Assembly (NCBI RefSeq): GCF_014069875.1
Contig: NZ_CP059676.1
Location: 186,001-250,000, forward strand
Length of the DNA: 64,000 nucleotides
From: Flaviflexus equikiangi
GTDB taxonomy: Bacteria; Actinomycetota; Actinomycetes; Actinomycetales; Actinomycetaceae
Reading direction: 5' to 3'
Shown here: one piece after another, positions 7,356-19,154 of the stretch
Numbering within the stretch: position 1 is the stretch's first letter
Layout: every line of letters begins with the position of its first letter
Position numbers and translations under genes: made by a program
The notes under the pieces: model-generated
Database searches by the model: none
What the model saw: the letters and a program-made list of their open reading frames with translations, nothing else
What the model was told of the DNA's origin: nothing

Positions 7356-9812
7356 ATGACGACACCACTGATCGACACCGTCGAGCTCACCATCGGCGGC
7401 ATGACGTGCGCCTCGTGCGTGGCGCGGGTCGAGAAGAAGCTCAACAGGCTCGAGGGCGTTTCCGCCACCGTCAACTTCGCGACGGAGACCGCGCGCGTCG
7501 AGGTGCCGGAGGGCTACGACCCGGAGATCCTCGTGAACCAGGTCGAATCGGCAGGATACTCGGCGGCGGTCAAACAGCGTCCCACGGGATGGCTCGAGCT
7601 GACGATCGGCGGCATGACGTGCGCCTCGTGCGCGGCGCGGGTCGAGAAGAAGCTCAACAAGCTCGACGGCGTCTCTGCCACCGTCAACTACGCGACAGAG
7701 AAGGCACGTGTCGAGATCCCGGAAGGCTACGACACGGCACGCCTGATCGAGCAGGTGGAGGCCGCGGGATATTCGGCAGTGCTGCCTGAAGCGCCAAGCA
7801 TCGTCGAGGACGGAGAGGCGCCTGACCGTGAGCTCGAGACTCTGCGGCAGCGAGTGATCGGTGCCGTCGTGCTCTCCGTGCCGGTCATCGTCCTATCGAT
7901 GGTCCCGGCGTTCCAGTTCGACTACTGGCAGTGGTTGAGCCTCACGCTCACTGCCCCCGTCGTGGTCTGGGCCGCCTTCCCCTTCCATCGCGCAGCGTGG
8001 TCGAACCTCCGCCACGGCGCGACGACGATGGATACCCTCATCTCCCTCGGAACACTGTCGGCGTTCCTGTGGTCGCTCTACGCGCTGTTCTTGGGCACCG
8101 CGGGCCACCCGGGCATGACCCACGGGTTCCACCTGACCCCGAGCCAGTCCTCCGGGGAGGGCAACATCTATCTCGAGGTTGCCGCCGGCGTCACGATGTT
8201 CGTCCTCCTGGGCCGCTATTTCGAGAAGCGTTCCAAGCGCGAGGCGGGATCCGCGATGAGGGCGCTGATGGAGATGGGAGCGAAAGACGTCTCCGTCCTC
8301 CGGGACGGGGTCGAGACCCGCCTGCCGATCTCACAGCTGACGGTCGGAGACGAGTTCGTCGTCAGACCCGGGGAGAAGATCGCGACCGACGGTGTCGTCG
8401 TCTCGGGACGCTCCGCTGTCGACGCGTCGATGCTGACCGGCGAGTCCGTGCCCGTCGATGTGGCCGAGGGTGATCGCGTGACGGGCGCGACGGTCAACGT
8501 CAGCGGCCGGATCGTCGTCCGTGCGGCCCGCGTCGGTTCCGATACGCAACTGGCGCAGATGGCGAAACTCGTCGAGGAGGCACAGACCGGCAAATCCGAC
8601 GTGCAGCGTCTCGCTGATCGCATCTCCGCCGTGTTCGTGCCGATCGTCATCCTCATCTCCCTCCTCACACTCGGTGCCTGGCTCATCTCGGGGGCCAGCG
8701 TGACCATGGCGTTCACCTCGGCTGTCGCCGTTCTCATCATCGCCTGCCCCTGCGCACTGGGCCTTGCGACCCCGACAGCGCTCCTCGTGGGGACTGGGCG
8801 CGGTGCCCAACTCGGCATTCTCATCAAAGGCCCCGAAGTCCTCGAGCAGACGAGGACCGTGGATACGATCGTGCTCGACAAGACGGGCACTGTCACGACG
8901 GGCGTCATGTCACTCGAAAGCGTCACGGTGGCGGGCACGGATCGGCAGACGCTCCTGCGCCGCGCGGGAAGCCTCGAGAACGCCTCGGAACATCCCATCG
9001 CCCGCGCCATCGCCGACGGGGCGGGCCGCGAAGTCGACCTGGCCGATGTCGATGGCTTCGCCAATCACGAGGGCTTCGGAGTGTCCGGCACCGTCGACGG
9101 CGTCGGCGTCCTCGTCGGCAAGCCGTCCCTCCTCGAACGCCACGGCGTGACTCTGGGAGACCTGGAGGTGCCGTTCCGGCAGGCGCAAGAGGACGGTCAG
9201 ACAGCTGTCGTCGTCGCCTGGGAGGGCCAGGCGCGGGGAGTTCTCGCCGTCGCCGACCAGGTGAAACCTACCTCTGCGGAAGCGGTGCGACAGTTCGAGA
9301 AGCTCGGCCTCGACACCATCCTGCTGACAGGTGACCATGAGCGTGTCGCACGGACCATCGCAGGAGCGGTCGGCATCGACCGCGTGATCTCCGACGTCCT
9401 CCCGCAGGACAAGGTCGACGTCGTCACGCGGCTCCAGGCCGAGGGGAAGGTCGTTGCCATGGTGGGTGATGGCGTCAACGACGCCCCCGCCCTGGCGCAA
9501 GCCGACCTGGGTCTCGCCATGGGAACGGGAACCGATGTCGCCCTCGAAGCAGCCGACATCGCCCTGATCCGAGGCGATCTCCGCAGTGCGGCAGACGCAA
9601 TCCGGCTCTCGCGGAGAACCCTCCGCACCATCAAGGGCAACCTGTTCTGGGCCTTCGCCTACAACACGGCCGCCATTCCCCTGGCCGCCCTCGGCATGCT
9701 CAACCCGATGCTGGCAGGCGCCGCCATGGCCTTCTCCTCCGTCTTTGTCGTCTCCAACTCGCTGCGGCTGAGGGGATTCCGCTCAACGGCAATCGAAGGG
9801 ATGCACTCATGA
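7356..9812 (+). CDS. copA: Copper-exporting P1B-type ATPase with two HMA domains
   Basis: 818 aa. Pumps Cu(I) out at the expense of ATP. Two N-terminal HMA domains (about residues 7-75 and 80-150), each with GMTCASC, are nearly identical at DNA level, pointing to a recent internal duplication. The membrane domain follows, with the Cu-specific CPC in IIACPCALG. The actuator motif is MLTGES, the phosphorylation motif VLDKTGTVT, the nucleotide-domain His-Pro is in SEHPIARAI, and the hinge is [11 protein letters not shown]. All catalytic residues are present. Lies between copZ and csoR; the csoR start overlaps its stop (ATGA), so one copper-induced transcript is expected. Confidence 0.96.
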   Translation: MTTPLIDTVELTIGGMTCASCVARVEKKLNRLEGVSATVNFATETARVEVPEGYDPEILVNQVESAGYSAAVKQRPTGWLELTIGGMTCASCAARVEKKLNKLDGVSATVNYATEKARVEIPEGYDTARLIEQVEAAGYSAVLPEAPSIVEDGEAPDRELETLRQRVIGAVVLSVPVIVLSMVPAFQFDYWQWLSLTLTAPVVVWAAFPFHRAAWSNLRHGATTMDTLISLGTLSAFLWSLYALFLGTAGHPGMTHGFHLTPSQSSGEGNIYLEVAAGVTMFVLLGRYFEKRSKREAGSAMRALMEMGAKDVSVLRDGVETRLPISQLTVGDEFVVRPGEKIATDGVVVSGRSAVDASMLTGESVPVDVAEGDRVTGATVNVSGRIVVRAARVGSDTQLAQMAKLVEEAQTGKSDVQRLADRISAVFVPIVILISLLTLGAWLISGASVTMAFTSAVAVLIIACPCALGLATPTALLVGTGRGAQLGILIKGPEVLEQTRTVDTIVLDKTGTVTTGVMSLESVTVAGTDRQTLLRRAGSLENASEHPIARAIADGAGREVDLADVDGFANHEGFGVSGTVDGVGVLVGKPSLLERHGVTLGDLEVPFRQAQEDGQTAVVVAWEGQARGVLAVADQVKPTSAEAVRQFEKLGLDTILLTGDHERVARTIAGAVGIDRVISDVLPQDKVDVVTRLQAEGKVVAMVGDGVNDAPALAQADLGLAMGTGTDVALEAADIALIRGDLRSAADAIRLSRRTLRTIKGNLFWAFAYNTAAIPLAALGMLNPMLAGAAMAFSSVFVVSNSLRLRGFRSTAIEGMHS

Positions 9813-10132
9813 TCGACGAGACCGCCGGTGACTGCTGCCAGTCCGAGCATCATCACGGATATCACGACAACAAGGCGAAGTATCTCGCCAGGCTGCGGCG
9901 AATCGAAGGTCAGGCCAGGGGCATCCACCGCATGGTCGACGAGGGCGAGTACTGCATCGACATTCTCACCCAGATAGCGGCCCTCACGAGTGCGCTCGAG
10001 AATGTCGGGCTCTCACTCCTCAACGATCACCTCAGCCACTGCGTCATGGACGCGGCCCAGTCCGGCGGGCAGGTCGCAGACGACAAGATTGCCGAAGCCA
10101 TGGCCGCGATCACCCGCCTCGTCAAGTCCTAG
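9809..10132 (+). CDS. csoR: Copper-sensing repressor CsoR
   Basis: 107 aa, all-helical DUF156/CsoR family. The three Cu(I) ligands are at the family spacing: Cys49 (EYCIDIL), His74 and Cys78 (NDHLSHCV). Gaps of 25 and 4 residues equal those of the mycobacterial protein. The core [10 protein letters not shown] is present. An N-terminal CC and a His-rich stretch (residues 9-19) extend beyond the usual start and could add metal affinity. The start overlaps the copA stop. Should repress its own operon through the operators at 7012 and 7045 and release on Cu(I). Confidence 0.93.
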   Translation: MIDETAGDCCQSEHHHGYHDNKAKYLARLRRIEGQARGIHRMVDEGEYCIDILTQIAALTSALENVGLSLLNDHLSHCVMDAAQSGGQVADDKIAEAMAAITRLVKS

Positions 10133-10184
10133 CGCGATTCCCGCACCCGTCCTCAGACTCGTGCCTCGGTAGATTCTTCGCCGA

Positions 10185-11099
10185 TCAGTGCTGACATCCC
10201 GGACACCAGAAGAGCCTGCGCCCGGCCAGCATGCTGTCGGCGACAGGGGTTCCACAGCGCCAGCACGGCCTGCCGGTGCGATGATAGACCGCGAATCTTC
10301 GGTCATTCTCATCAGCAGGATCCGATGGTGAGAACTCGAGCGGGTTCGTCTGGATGAAGCCGTCCCGGACGCCCTCCCTCATGGCGACGACCAGATCGTC
10401 CCACAGCAGGCCGAGACGTGCCTCCGAGACCCGATTGCCGGGGCGCAGCGGGTGGATGCCGACGCGCCACAGGCAGTCAGCGCGATAGATGTTCCCCGGC
10501 CCAGCGGCGACAGCCTGATCGAGGACCAGCTGTCCCACAGGAACCCTGCGCCGGCGCACGAGACTCGTGAAGCGCTCGCGGTCACCGGGATCGTTGCGGA
10601 TCGGATCGGGCCCCAGCCTGGAGACGATGGAGCGCACGTCGCTCCCGGTGAGGACTTGGCACTGATTGGGGCCCGTCAGGTCGGCGATCCCGTGCTCGTG
10701 GGCGAGACGAACGCGCACCGTGTCTCGGGGTTCCGGTGGTTCCCACTCATCGGATACTCCGCCGAGGCTTTCCCTCTCGCCGATCCGTCTCCTGGGGGCT
10801 CCGATGGTGTCCTCAGCGACGAAGTGCCGATCTCCAGCGAAAGACCATGAGCCGTAGAGGCCGAGATGGACGTGCAGCCAGTCCGGACCATCATCGCCCA
10901 GGCTGACGGGGGCCGGGTCGTGCGAGAACGGCATGAAGAAGTGTTTCCCCCAGGCATGGGCGGGGAGTGCCACGCGCCCGGTCAAACGTTCGGCTCCCTG
11001 GGAGAACCTGCCCTGGGGTGACGTGACGGCGGGCCGCTGGCCCGAGAACAGCTCCGTCAGGGCTCCGGCGAGGCGATGAACGGTGTGCCCTTCAGGCAT
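10185..11099 (-). CDS. Fpg/Nei-family DNA glycosylase (endonuclease VIII type)
   Basis: 304 aa. Begins MPEGHTVHRLA: after removal of Met the Pro is the catalytic N-terminus and Glu the general acid, in the actinobacterial Nei2 pattern. The C-terminus has a zinc finger CWRCGTPV...CPGC with four Cys, complete to the last residues. Between them lies the helix-two-turns-helix segment with GNIYRADCLWR. Excises oxidised pyrimidines in base excision repair. Convergent with the copper operon, 52 bp away. No close partner gene; likely its own transcript. Confidence 0.9.
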   Translation of the reverse strand: MPEGHTVHRLAGALTELFSGQRPAVTSPQGRFSQGAERLTGRVALPAHAWGKHFFMPFSHDPAPVSLGDDGPDWLHVHLGLYGSWSFAGDRHFVAEDTIGAPRRRIGERESLGGVSDEWEPPEPRDTVRVRLAHEHGIADLTGPNQCQVLTGSDVRSIVSRLGPDPIRNDPGDRERFTSLVRRRRVPVGQLVLDQAVAAGPGNIYRADCLWRVGIHPLRPGNRVSEARLGLLWDDLVVAMREGVRDGFIQTNPLEFSPSDPADENDRRFAVYHRTGRPCWRCGTPVADSMLAGRRLFWCPGCQH

Positions 11100-11243
11100 T
11101 GACGCTCCTTAGCTAAGCTCGCGAATGCTGATCATTTTCCATCAACGATCATAACTGCCCCTATCTGGGCCATTCGGCGGATAGTTGCCACAGAAGTGCA
11201 TGCTAACCTCAGGAAAGATCCGTGACTATTGAGGGAGGGTACC

Positions 11244-11921
11244 ATGATTCCGACTCCGGCCGGAGGTCCCCGGCCGATGGCGGAGGCGCTGAACGAGGCC
11301 ACTCCGCTGACAAGGCAACAGCGCAGGCTTCTCGATCTCCTGGCCGATCTGGGACGAGCGGTCACGGTGGTCGAGCTCGCCGAGAGTCTCGAGTCCCATC
11401 CCAACACCGTGCGGGAGCATCTTGCCGTCCTGGAGAGCCATGGATTGGTCGCGTCATCGACGGTCCAAGCGACCGGGCGCGGCAGGCCGCGGAAGGTGTA
11501 TCGCACCAATGCTGGCGCCCGAGGAGCGCCTGCGCGTCATCTCGTCGGCCTCATCACCTCAGCGCTCAACTCCCTGCCGGAGGAGACTGCTCGCGCCGAT
11601 GGTTACCGGTGGGGTGAATCGTGGGGGAGCGACATTCTCGAGAGCGGAGCTTTCACGACCGAGAATGGCGTCGTGGATGGTGTCGCGACACTGATGTCGG
11701 ACATGGGTTTCGCGCCGCAGGTGACCGGGCGGACAGGCACGTGCATGGCTCTGACCCAATGCCCGCTCCTCACGTCGAACCGTGCCATTCCTCGCGGGCT
11801 CTGCGATATCCACCAGGGCATGCTCGATCGAGTGCTCGGGGAGGCGGCCCCGGGTGCAAAGGCGTGGGTTGAGCCGTTCGCAGAACCCCATGCCTGCAGG
11901 GTCACACTGAAGACTCCCTAG
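11244..11921 (+). CDS. Winged-helix regulator with Cys-containing sensor domain
   Basis: 225 aa. The ATG at 11244 follows GAGGGAGGG closely and is preferred to the TTG at 11229. Residues about 25-90 form an ArsR/MarR-like winged helix (recognition region HPNTVREHLAVLESHGLV, wing GRGRPRKVY). The C-terminal half has a cluster of Cys residues, GTCMALTQCPLL and GLCDIHQGML, resembling the Fe-S or metal-sensing half of SufR-like regulators. It stands 37 bp upstream of the membrane gene that leads to the nitrite reductase, so it is the natural candidate regulator of that unit, perhaps responding to NO, oxygen or metal. The ligand is inference. Divergent from the Nei-type gene across about 145 bp. 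Confidence 0.75.
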   Translation: MIPTPAGGPRPMAEALNEATPLTRQQRRLLDLLADLGRAVTVVELAESLESHPNTVREHLAVLESHGLVASSTVQATGRGRPRKVYRTNAGARGAPARHLVGLITSALNSLPEETARADGYRWGESWGSDILESGAFTTENGVVDGVATLMSDMGFAPQVTGRTGTCMALTQCPLLTSNRAIPRGLCDIHQGMLDRVLGEAAPGAKAWVEPFAEPHACRVTLKTP

Positions 11922-11958
11922 CTGGTCTACCGCCCACCTATTTAGTACGGTTAGTACC

Positions 11959-13080
11959 GTGAATAAAGGTGGGGTTGGGCGTCGTGGCGGCTGGGTGAGG
12001 TGGTCTCTGCTCTTTCTGGGCGGCGCCAGCCTCCTCCTCGGGCTGAGCCTTGCGCTGAGCCTCCTCGGCGTGTGGCCTTCTCTCCCGCCAGCCGACTCTT
12101 CCGCGCATGCTCAAGCGATGACCCTCGGCTTCCTCGGAACACTCATCTCCCTTGAGCGTGCGATCGCGCTGCGAGAGCGCTGGGCGATGCTGTCCCCTGC
12201 CGCGCTGGGAATCGGCGGCATCCTGCTTCTCGTCCTCCCTCCCGTCGCACACGTTCTCCACACGCTCGGCATGCTCCTTCTCGTCATTGTCTATGCCAAA
12301 CTCTCCAATCGGGGGCTGACGATCGCCCTCTCGATCCAGATCCTGGGCTCCCTCGCCGGCATGGGAGCCGCCACTCTCTGGTGGGCCGGAGTCCCGACCC
12401 CCGCAGTCATCCCGTGGCTCACGGCCTTCCTCGTCTTGACGATCGTCGGCGAACGTGTCGAGCTGGCGGCCTTCGCTCTCCCGCAGCATGCCGAGATCGT
12501 CGCCTGGCTCCTCGCACTGGCCCTCGTCCTCGGGGCTGCCATCGTCCTTGCCGCGGGGCGCGGGGATGAGGTGTTCGGGCTGATCCTGCTCGGGCACGCG
12601 GCCTGGCTGGCACGCTTCGACATCGCCCGGACCACGGTCTCGGGGACAGGATTGGTCCGCTACGCGGCTGCGAACATGCTCGCGGCGACAGCATGGCTCG
12701 GTGCGGCGGGCCTCGCCCTCGTGCTCGGCGGGCGCCTGTCCGTCTCTCCCGTCTACGACACGGTCGTCCACGCGGTGACGATCGGATTCACGCTGTCGAT
12801 GATCATGGCTCATGCTCCGATCATCCTGCCCGCCGTTATCGGGAAGCCGCTGCCCTACCGGTCAGCTTTCTGGGTGCCGACAGTGCTGGTCAACGGCGGC
12901 CTGCTCGTCCGCGTTCTCGCAGATATTCGAGGGCTGGACGTGATGTGGCAGATCGGCGGCACTGTCCTCATCGTCGCGCAGCTCATCTTCGTTCTCGTCG
13001 CGGCCGGTTCCGCACGTGCGCGCGTCAACACCACTCCCGGACGCCAGTCGGCCGGCACCAACACGACGGAGTCACAATGA
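11959..13080 (+). CDS. Polytopic membrane protein coupled to the nitrite reductase gene (NnrS-like)
   Basis: 373 aa with about 10-11 hydrophobic segments and short loops. Conserved-looking His in SAHAQAMTLGFLGT and VYDTVVHAVTIGF and in MAHAPIILPA are typical of NnrS-like or haem-copper-related membrane proteins. I am not certain of the family. GTG start at 11959 with no Shine-Dalgarno upstream; the bases before it are a repeat TTAGTACGG/TTAGTACCG, so the transcript may be leaderless. The stop overlaps the ATG of the nitrite reductase fusion, so the products should be made together. A role in NO handling, haem/copper supply or electron delivery is inference from context. Confidence 0.7.
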   Translation: MNKGGVGRRGGWVRWSLLFLGGASLLLGLSLALSLLGVWPSLPPADSSAHAQAMTLGFLGTLISLERAIALRERWAMLSPAALGIGGILLLVLPPVAHVLHTLGMLLLVIVYAKLSNRGLTIALSIQILGSLAGMGAATLWWAGVPTPAVIPWLTAFLVLTIVGERVELAAFALPQHAEIVAWLLALALVLGAAIVLAAGRGDEVFGLILLGHAAWLARFDIARTTVSGTGLVRYAAANMLAATAWLGAAGLALVLGGRLSVSPVYDTVVHAVTIGFTLSMIMAHAPIILPAVIGKPLPYRSAFWVPTVLVNGGLLVRVLADIRGLDVMWQIGGTVLIVAQLIFVLVAAGSARARVNTTPGRQSAGTNTTESQ

Positions 13081-15674
13081 TCGGTACCCGCTCGGCATGG
13101 CACAAGAGCGTTTCAGCACTCGTCTTCGTGTGGATGATTGCGGCGGCCGCCGCCGTGACCGCACACCGCTTCATTCCCGAGGCCACCTGGCTCATGGTGC
13201 ACACGTTCACCCTCGGAGTCGTGACGAACGCTCTCCTCATCTGGACGAACCATTTCGCGACAACGGTCCTGCGCTCTCGCACCGCGGCGCACAGGCGCGG
13301 CGAAATCGCCGTTCTCGTGCTCATGAACTGCGGTGTCCTCGTTCTCGGCGCGGGCATGATCTCCGATATCGGTGCAGTGACCCTTGCCGGCTCAGTGACG
13401 GTGGGGCTGGCGATCCTCGTCCACGCGGCCAGGCTCTGGCGGCAGCTCCGGCATGCTCTGCCGGCACGGTTCGAGGTGACGGTCCATGCCTACCTGTCGG
13501 CAGCCGTGCTCTTCATTCCGGGGATTGCCCTCGGCTACCTCTTATCGCTCGACTCGTGGTCCCCCGAGGCCGCCATCGCCATCCGCGGAGCGCACGTCGC
13601 CCTCAACGTTCTCGCCTGGGTCGGTATCCCCATCGTCGGCACGCTCCTGACGCTATGGCCCACGATCGTGCGCGCCAAACTGCCCCCAGGTGCTGAGACG
13701 GCGGCCCGCCGCTACCTCCCGCTCCTTGTCGGCGCCAGCATCCTCGCGGCGCTGGGCAGCCTCCTTCTCATGCTCACACCCGCCGGTGGCGCGATGTCGG
13801 GCATCGGCTACCTGGTGTTCGTCGTCTCCGCCATCGCCATGCTTGCCCCGCTCGCGCGGGCGACGTGGCGGATGGCGAGGGGGAGCTTCGCGCCCCTGTC
13901 AGTGGCGTGCGGGGTGGCCTGGCTGCTGCTGACGATCTCCTCCCTCGGCATCCGCCTGATCGTCGACCAGCCGGCTGGCGTGATCGGAAACCTCGGTGCC
14001 GTGACGCTCCCGCTGCTCGGTGGGGGCGTCGCCCAGATCGTCGTGGGTGCGCTGAGCTATCTCCTGCCGGTGGTGATAGGGGGCGGCCCCAAGCATGTCC
14101 GGGTCCGCCAGGCGCGGACGGACAGCGGCCACGTGTGGCGGCTCGTCGTCCCCAACGCTTGCCTTGCTCTCTACGTCCTAGCCAGCGCGAGCCTCGTCCT
14201 TGTCGTCACGTCCCTTGCCGCTCTTGTCTCCGTCCTCGCGACCGTGGCATGCCTGGTGTGGGCGACCCTGCCGGTCTCATCGTCCCAGCTCGACCAGGCG
14301 CCGCCACCGCTGATCGACGGGGAGGGGAACATCGTGCCCGTCCCTGCACGGCGGGGTTCCGTCCTCGTCTCTGTCGGCGCCGTGGCACTGCTCGTCGTCG
14401 GTGCGGTAGCGGCCGATCCGGTGTCGTCCGGAATCGTGCGTCCCGCCGCGCAGACCGTCGCGCCGTCGGGCGAGACGACCGAGGTGGACGTGACCATGGT
14501 CGACATGAGGTTCGTGCCGGATCGAGTGACGGTTCCTGCCGGCAACGAGCTGACGATCATCCTGACGAACAGCGACGGACAGTCCCACGATCTTGTTCTT
14601 GACACGGGTGCGAGTTCGGGCAGGATCGCACCCGGCGACACGATGGTCTTCGAGGCCGGAATCATCGGGGGAGCGGTTGACGGATGGTGCTCGATCGCAG
14701 GCCACCGGCAGATGGGGATGACGCTGACCATCGACGTCGAGGGAGGCCCCTCGCCAGAAGCATCTCCACACGCGGGCGACCATGCGACCCCCGAGAGTGA
14801 CTTCGACCTTGCCGGGAACATGGATCCCGATCGGTATGTGGATCCGCGCCTGGCGCGGGACACGGGGGTGACGGAGCACCGCGTGACCCTGAGGGTGAGC
14901 GAGATGGAGAAGGAAGTGGCCCCGGGACTGACCCAGAGCCTGTGGCTGTTCAACGAGACCATGCCGGGACCGACTCTTCACGGGCAGGTGGGAGACACGT
15001 TCATCGTCACCCTCGTGAACGATGGGACGATGGGGCACTCCATCGACTTCCATGCGGGCGCCCTCGCGCCCGATCGACCCATGAGGACGATCGAGCCCGG
15101 GGAAGAGCTCACCTACACGTTCACGGCAGAGCGCGCGGGAGCGTGGATGTACCACTGCTCGACAGCCCCCATGTCCCTTCATATCGCCAACGGCATGTAC
15201 GGCGCGGTCATCATCGAGCCCGCCGATCTGCCCGACGTGGATCACGAGTTCGTCATGGTCCACGGCGAGTCCTACTACGGGCCTCCCGGGGAGGTCGCGG
15301 ACTCCGAGAAGATCGCGGACGGCGATCACGACACGGCGCACTACAACGGATATCCGAACCAGTATGTGCACCGGCCCATCGAGGTCGCTGTCGGGGAACG
15401 CGTCCGCTTCTGGGTCGTTGACGCGGGCCCCAATGTGTCGACGAGCTTCCACATCGTGGGAGGCCAGTTCGACACGGTCTGGAAAGAGGGCGACTATCTG
15501 CTCGGACCGCAATCGCAGACGGGCGGCTCCCAGGCGCTGGGCCTCATGCCGGCCGAGGGAGGATTCGTCGAACTCGTCTTCCCGGAAGCGGGCACGTACA
15601 CCCTCGTCAACCACATCATGTCCGAGGCGGAACGCGGCGCGAAGGGCACGATCATCGTGAGTGAGAGCCCCTAA
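13077..15674 (+). CDS. nirK: Membrane-anchored copper nitrite reductase (membrane domain, cupredoxin, NirK)
   Basis: 865 aa; the ATG at 13077 overlaps the previous stop, and the longer open frame upstream is antisense noise. Residues 1-430 hold about 11-12 membrane segments; one more follows near 445. A plasto-/azurin-like cupredoxin lies near 468-560. A complete two-domain nitrite reductase fills 598-865. Ligands match Alcaligenes NirK in order and spacing: type 1 copper His654, Cys694, His702, Met707; type 2 copper His659, His693, His846; catalytic Asp657 and His792. It should reduce nitrite to NO outside the membrane, with the extra cupredoxin as likely internal electron donor. No NO reductase gene lies in the window. 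Ends overlapping ung tail to tail. Confidence 0.88.
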   Translation: MIGTRSAWHKSVSALVFVWMIAAAAAVTAHRFIPEATWLMVHTFTLGVVTNALLIWTNHFATTVLRSRTAAHRRGEIAVLVLMNCGVLVLGAGMISDIGAVTLAGSVTVGLAILVHAARLWRQLRHALPARFEVTVHAYLSAAVLFIPGIALGYLLSLDSWSPEAAIAIRGAHVALNVLAWVGIPIVGTLLTLWPTIVRAKLPPGAETAARRYLPLLVGASILAALGSLLLMLTPAGGAMSGIGYLVFVVSAIAMLAPLARATWRMARGSFAPLSVACGVAWLLLTISSLGIRLIVDQPAGVIGNLGAVTLPLLGGGVAQIVVGALSYLLPVVIGGGPKHVRVRQARTDSGHVWRLVVPNACLALYVLASASLVLVVTSLAALVSVLATVACLVWATLPVSSSQLDQAPPPLIDGEGNIVPVPARRGSVLVSVGAVALLVVGAVAADPVSSGIVRPAAQTVAPSGETTEVDVTMVDMRFVPDRVTVPAGNELTIILTNSDGQSHDLVLDTGASSGRIAPGDTMVFEAGIIGGAVDGWCSIAGHRQMGMTLTIDVEGGPSPEASPHAGDHATPESDFDLAGNMDPDRYVDPRLARDTGVTEHRVTLRVSEMEKEVAPGLTQSLWLFNETMPGPTLHGQVGDTFIVTLVNDGTMGHSIDFHAGALAPDRPMRTIEPGEELTYTFTAERAGAWMYHCSTAPMSLHIANGMYGAVIIEPADLPDVDHEFVMVHGESYYGPPGEVADSEKIADGDHDTAHYNGYPNQYVHRPIEVAVGERVRFWVVDAGPNVSTSFHIVGGQFDTVWKEGDYLLGPQSQTGGSQALGLMPAEGGFVELVFPEAGTYTLVNHIMSEAERGAKGTIIVSESP

Positions 15675-16345
15675 CGCTCAACGCGCCAATCGATCGGAGG
15701 TGCGCCCTGCTCTTCTAGAAGTGTGTTGGCCGTGCTGAACGGCCGCGACCCGAAGAATCCGCGTGATGCCGACAGGGGAGAAGGGTGTGCCGAGGCGATG
15801 ATCGGCGCATCGAAAAGCGGTGCAAGCTCCTGCGCCTGCCTGCCCCAGAGGATCGCGACGAGGGGGCCGCCCCTGGCGGAGAGCTGGGAGATGGCATGGG
15901 AGGTGATCTCCTCCCACCCGAGCCCGCGATGAGAGGCGGCCGCCCCCGGCCGAACGGTGAGAACACGGTTGAGCAGGAGGACGCCCTCCTCCTGCCAGGC
16001 ACTGAGATCGCCCGTCCGGGCGGGCGGAATGCCGAGATCATCGGACAGTTCCCTGTAGATATTCACGAGGGACCGCGGGAGCGGGCGGACGTCCGGAGCG
16101 ACGGAGAACGACAGCCCAACCGCATGCCCCGGGGTCGGATACGGATCCTGGCCGACGATGATCACCCGAACATCGGCCATGGGAGTCGAGAAAGCACGCA
16201 GGATCCTCTCTCCCGCAGGGAGAAAGTCTCGGCCCGCCGCCGACTCGGCGCGCAGGAACTCTCCCATGGCATGGATATTGTCCTCCACGGGGGCCATGGC
16301 CTCCGCCCAGTCGGGTGCCATGAGCTCTGCAATCGGTTTCACCAT
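15671..16345 (-). CDS. ung: Uracil-DNA glycosylase, family 1
   Basis: 224 aa. Removes uracil from DNA. The water-activating motif GQDPYP (Asp base) and the C-terminal HPSPLS loop with the catalytic His are intact, as are LLLNRVLTV and ILWGRQAQ. Start ATG at 16345. Its stop shares bases with the stop of the convergent nitrite reductase gene. Divergent from the DUF3263 gene with only 33 bp between the starts, so the two promoters overlap. Confidence 0.96.
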   Translation of the reverse strand: MVKPIAELMAPDWAEAMAPVEDNIHAMGEFLRAESAAGRDFLPAGERILRAFSTPMADVRVIIVGQDPYPTPGHAVGLSFSVAPDVRPLPRSLVNIYRELSDDLGIPPARTGDLSAWQEEGVLLLNRVLTVRPGAAASHRGLGWEEITSHAISQLSARGGPLVAILWGRQAQELAPLFDAPIIASAHPSPLSASRGFFGSRPFSTANTLLEEQGAPPIDWRVER

Positions 16346-16378
16346 GGGACCAGGTTACGATGGTTCGGTGGAGTTGAC

Positions 16379-16633
16379 ATGGCTGACCTGAGCGACGAAG
16401 ACCTGCTGGTCCTCGAGCTGGAAGACACGTGGCAGGATCGTTTCCCGACAAAGGCCGAGGCGATCCGGCAGACGCTGGGATGGTCGACGACGAAATACCA
16501 TATCCGTCTCAATCGGCTCCTCGATGACACGGCCGCTATCTACGCGAAGCCCGTCACCGTGGGCCGTCTGAGGCGCCTGCGGGAAGCGCGAGCGGCGGAA
16601 CGCGGAACGACAAGTGCCCACTCCGCCAGCTGA
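16379..16633 (+). CDS. DUF3263 small helix-turn-helix protein
   Basis: 84 aa from ATG 16379 (MADLSDEDLLVLELED). Actinobacterial DUF3263 family: an acidic N-terminal helix, then a helix-turn-helix (KAEAIRQTLGWSTTKYHIRLNRLL), then a basic tail. Probably a small DNA-binding protein; its target is not known. It is encoded immediately before a LytR_C protein, the arrangement usual for this family, with 12 bp between stop and start. A long open frame running in from 15785 is antisense to ung and not part of the gene. Confidence 0.85.
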   Translation: MADLSDEDLLVLELEDTWQDRFPTKAEAIRQTLGWSTTKYHIRLNRLLDDTAAIYAKPVTVGRLRRLREARAAERGTTSAHSAS

Positions 16634-16645
16634 CAGGCTAAAGTG

Positions 16646-17296
16646 ATGCTCGTGGAGCAGTATCCCAGGGATGAATTCGATGAGCTGGCCGACGAACGCG
16701 GCCTACGAGGCTCGCACCGTCGGCGCCGGCACTGGTCCGTCGTCCTCGCTCCACTCCTCGCGGCGCTCGTCTTCGCGCCGCTGGCGGGATGGGGAGTGGT
16801 CGAGCTCATGAGCCAGGACGGCATGACGAATCCCTTCATGGCGGAGACGACCTCGACGAGTGCAGGCGAATCTCCCACGGGTGCTGCCGATGAGGAGACA
16901 TCATCGGACGTGACAGACGATCCGGGCTCGACGGACGGCGTCGAGACGACAGAACCGGCCGAGACAAGCGAACCGGTCGAGACAACCGAAGAGCCGGCGA
17001 TCGAGACGCTGCCTCCCGTCGACGGCGTGGAGTATAACGCGAGCATCGACCTCATGAACGGCACGGGCGTCGCCGGCGGCACGGATCCGACCGAATCGAC
17101 GCTCCTCGTCGCCGGCTACACGGCCATCGCCTCCGCCGATTTCGCCTCCACGACACCCACGTATAGCGCGATCTATTTCTCCTCCCCAGAGCTGTATGCG
17201 ACCGCGCAGCACCTGGCCCAGACTCTCAACATCAACTTCTGGGCAGAGAACGCCGCCATGACCGGCGGGGCGGACATCCTCATCGTCATTCGCTGA
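16646..17296 (+). CDS. LytR_C-domain envelope protein
   Basis: About 216 aa. A short cytoplasmic segment rich in Arg/His precedes one membrane helix (VVLAPLLAALVFAPLAGWGVVELM, about residues 33-56). An extracellular Thr/Glu/Ser-rich linker of about 70 residues and a LytR_C domain (ASIDLMNGTGVAG to the end) follow. LytR_C domains accompany wall-polymer attachment enzymes; alone, the domain presumably binds wall material or LCP partners. Start uncertain among GTG 16643, ATG 16646 and GTG 16652, none with a good ribosome site. Confidence 0.8.
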   Translation: MLVEQYPRDEFDELADERGLRGSHRRRRHWSVVLAPLLAALVFAPLAGWGVVELMSQDGMTNPFMAETTSTSAGESPTGAADEETSSDVTDDPGSTDGVETTEPAETSEPVETTEEPAIETLPPVDGVEYNASIDLMNGTGVAGGTDPTESTLLVAGYTAIASADFASTTPTYSAIYFSSPELYATAQHLAQTLNINFWAENAAMTGGADILIVIR

Positions 17297-17317
17297 CAGC
17301 ATGAACTTCCGTTCCAC

Positions 17318-17344
17318 CTTGCACTCGCACGGTGAGAGTGCCAG
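17318..17344 (+). promoter_or_regulatory. CIRCE element 1 (HrcA operator)
   Basis: CTTGCACTC, nine bases, GAGTGCCAG. Matches the CIRCE pattern TTAGCACTC-N9-GAGTGCTAA at most positions. Confidence 0.8.
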
Positions 17345-17351
17345 AATCTAA

Positions 17352-19095
<1,744 letters not shown>

Positions 19096-19106
19096 ACCGT
19101 CATAGT

Positions 19107-19136
19107 TGTGGGGGAGCACCGTGGTGCTCCCCCACA
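19107..19136 (+). terminator. Terminator of groL
   Basis: A 14-bp stem TGTGGGGGAGCACC (19107-19120) and GGTGCTCCCCCACA (19123-19136) with a minimal loop. Confidence 0.85.
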
Positions 19137-19154
19137 CGTGTCTCTCCAGCGGAT

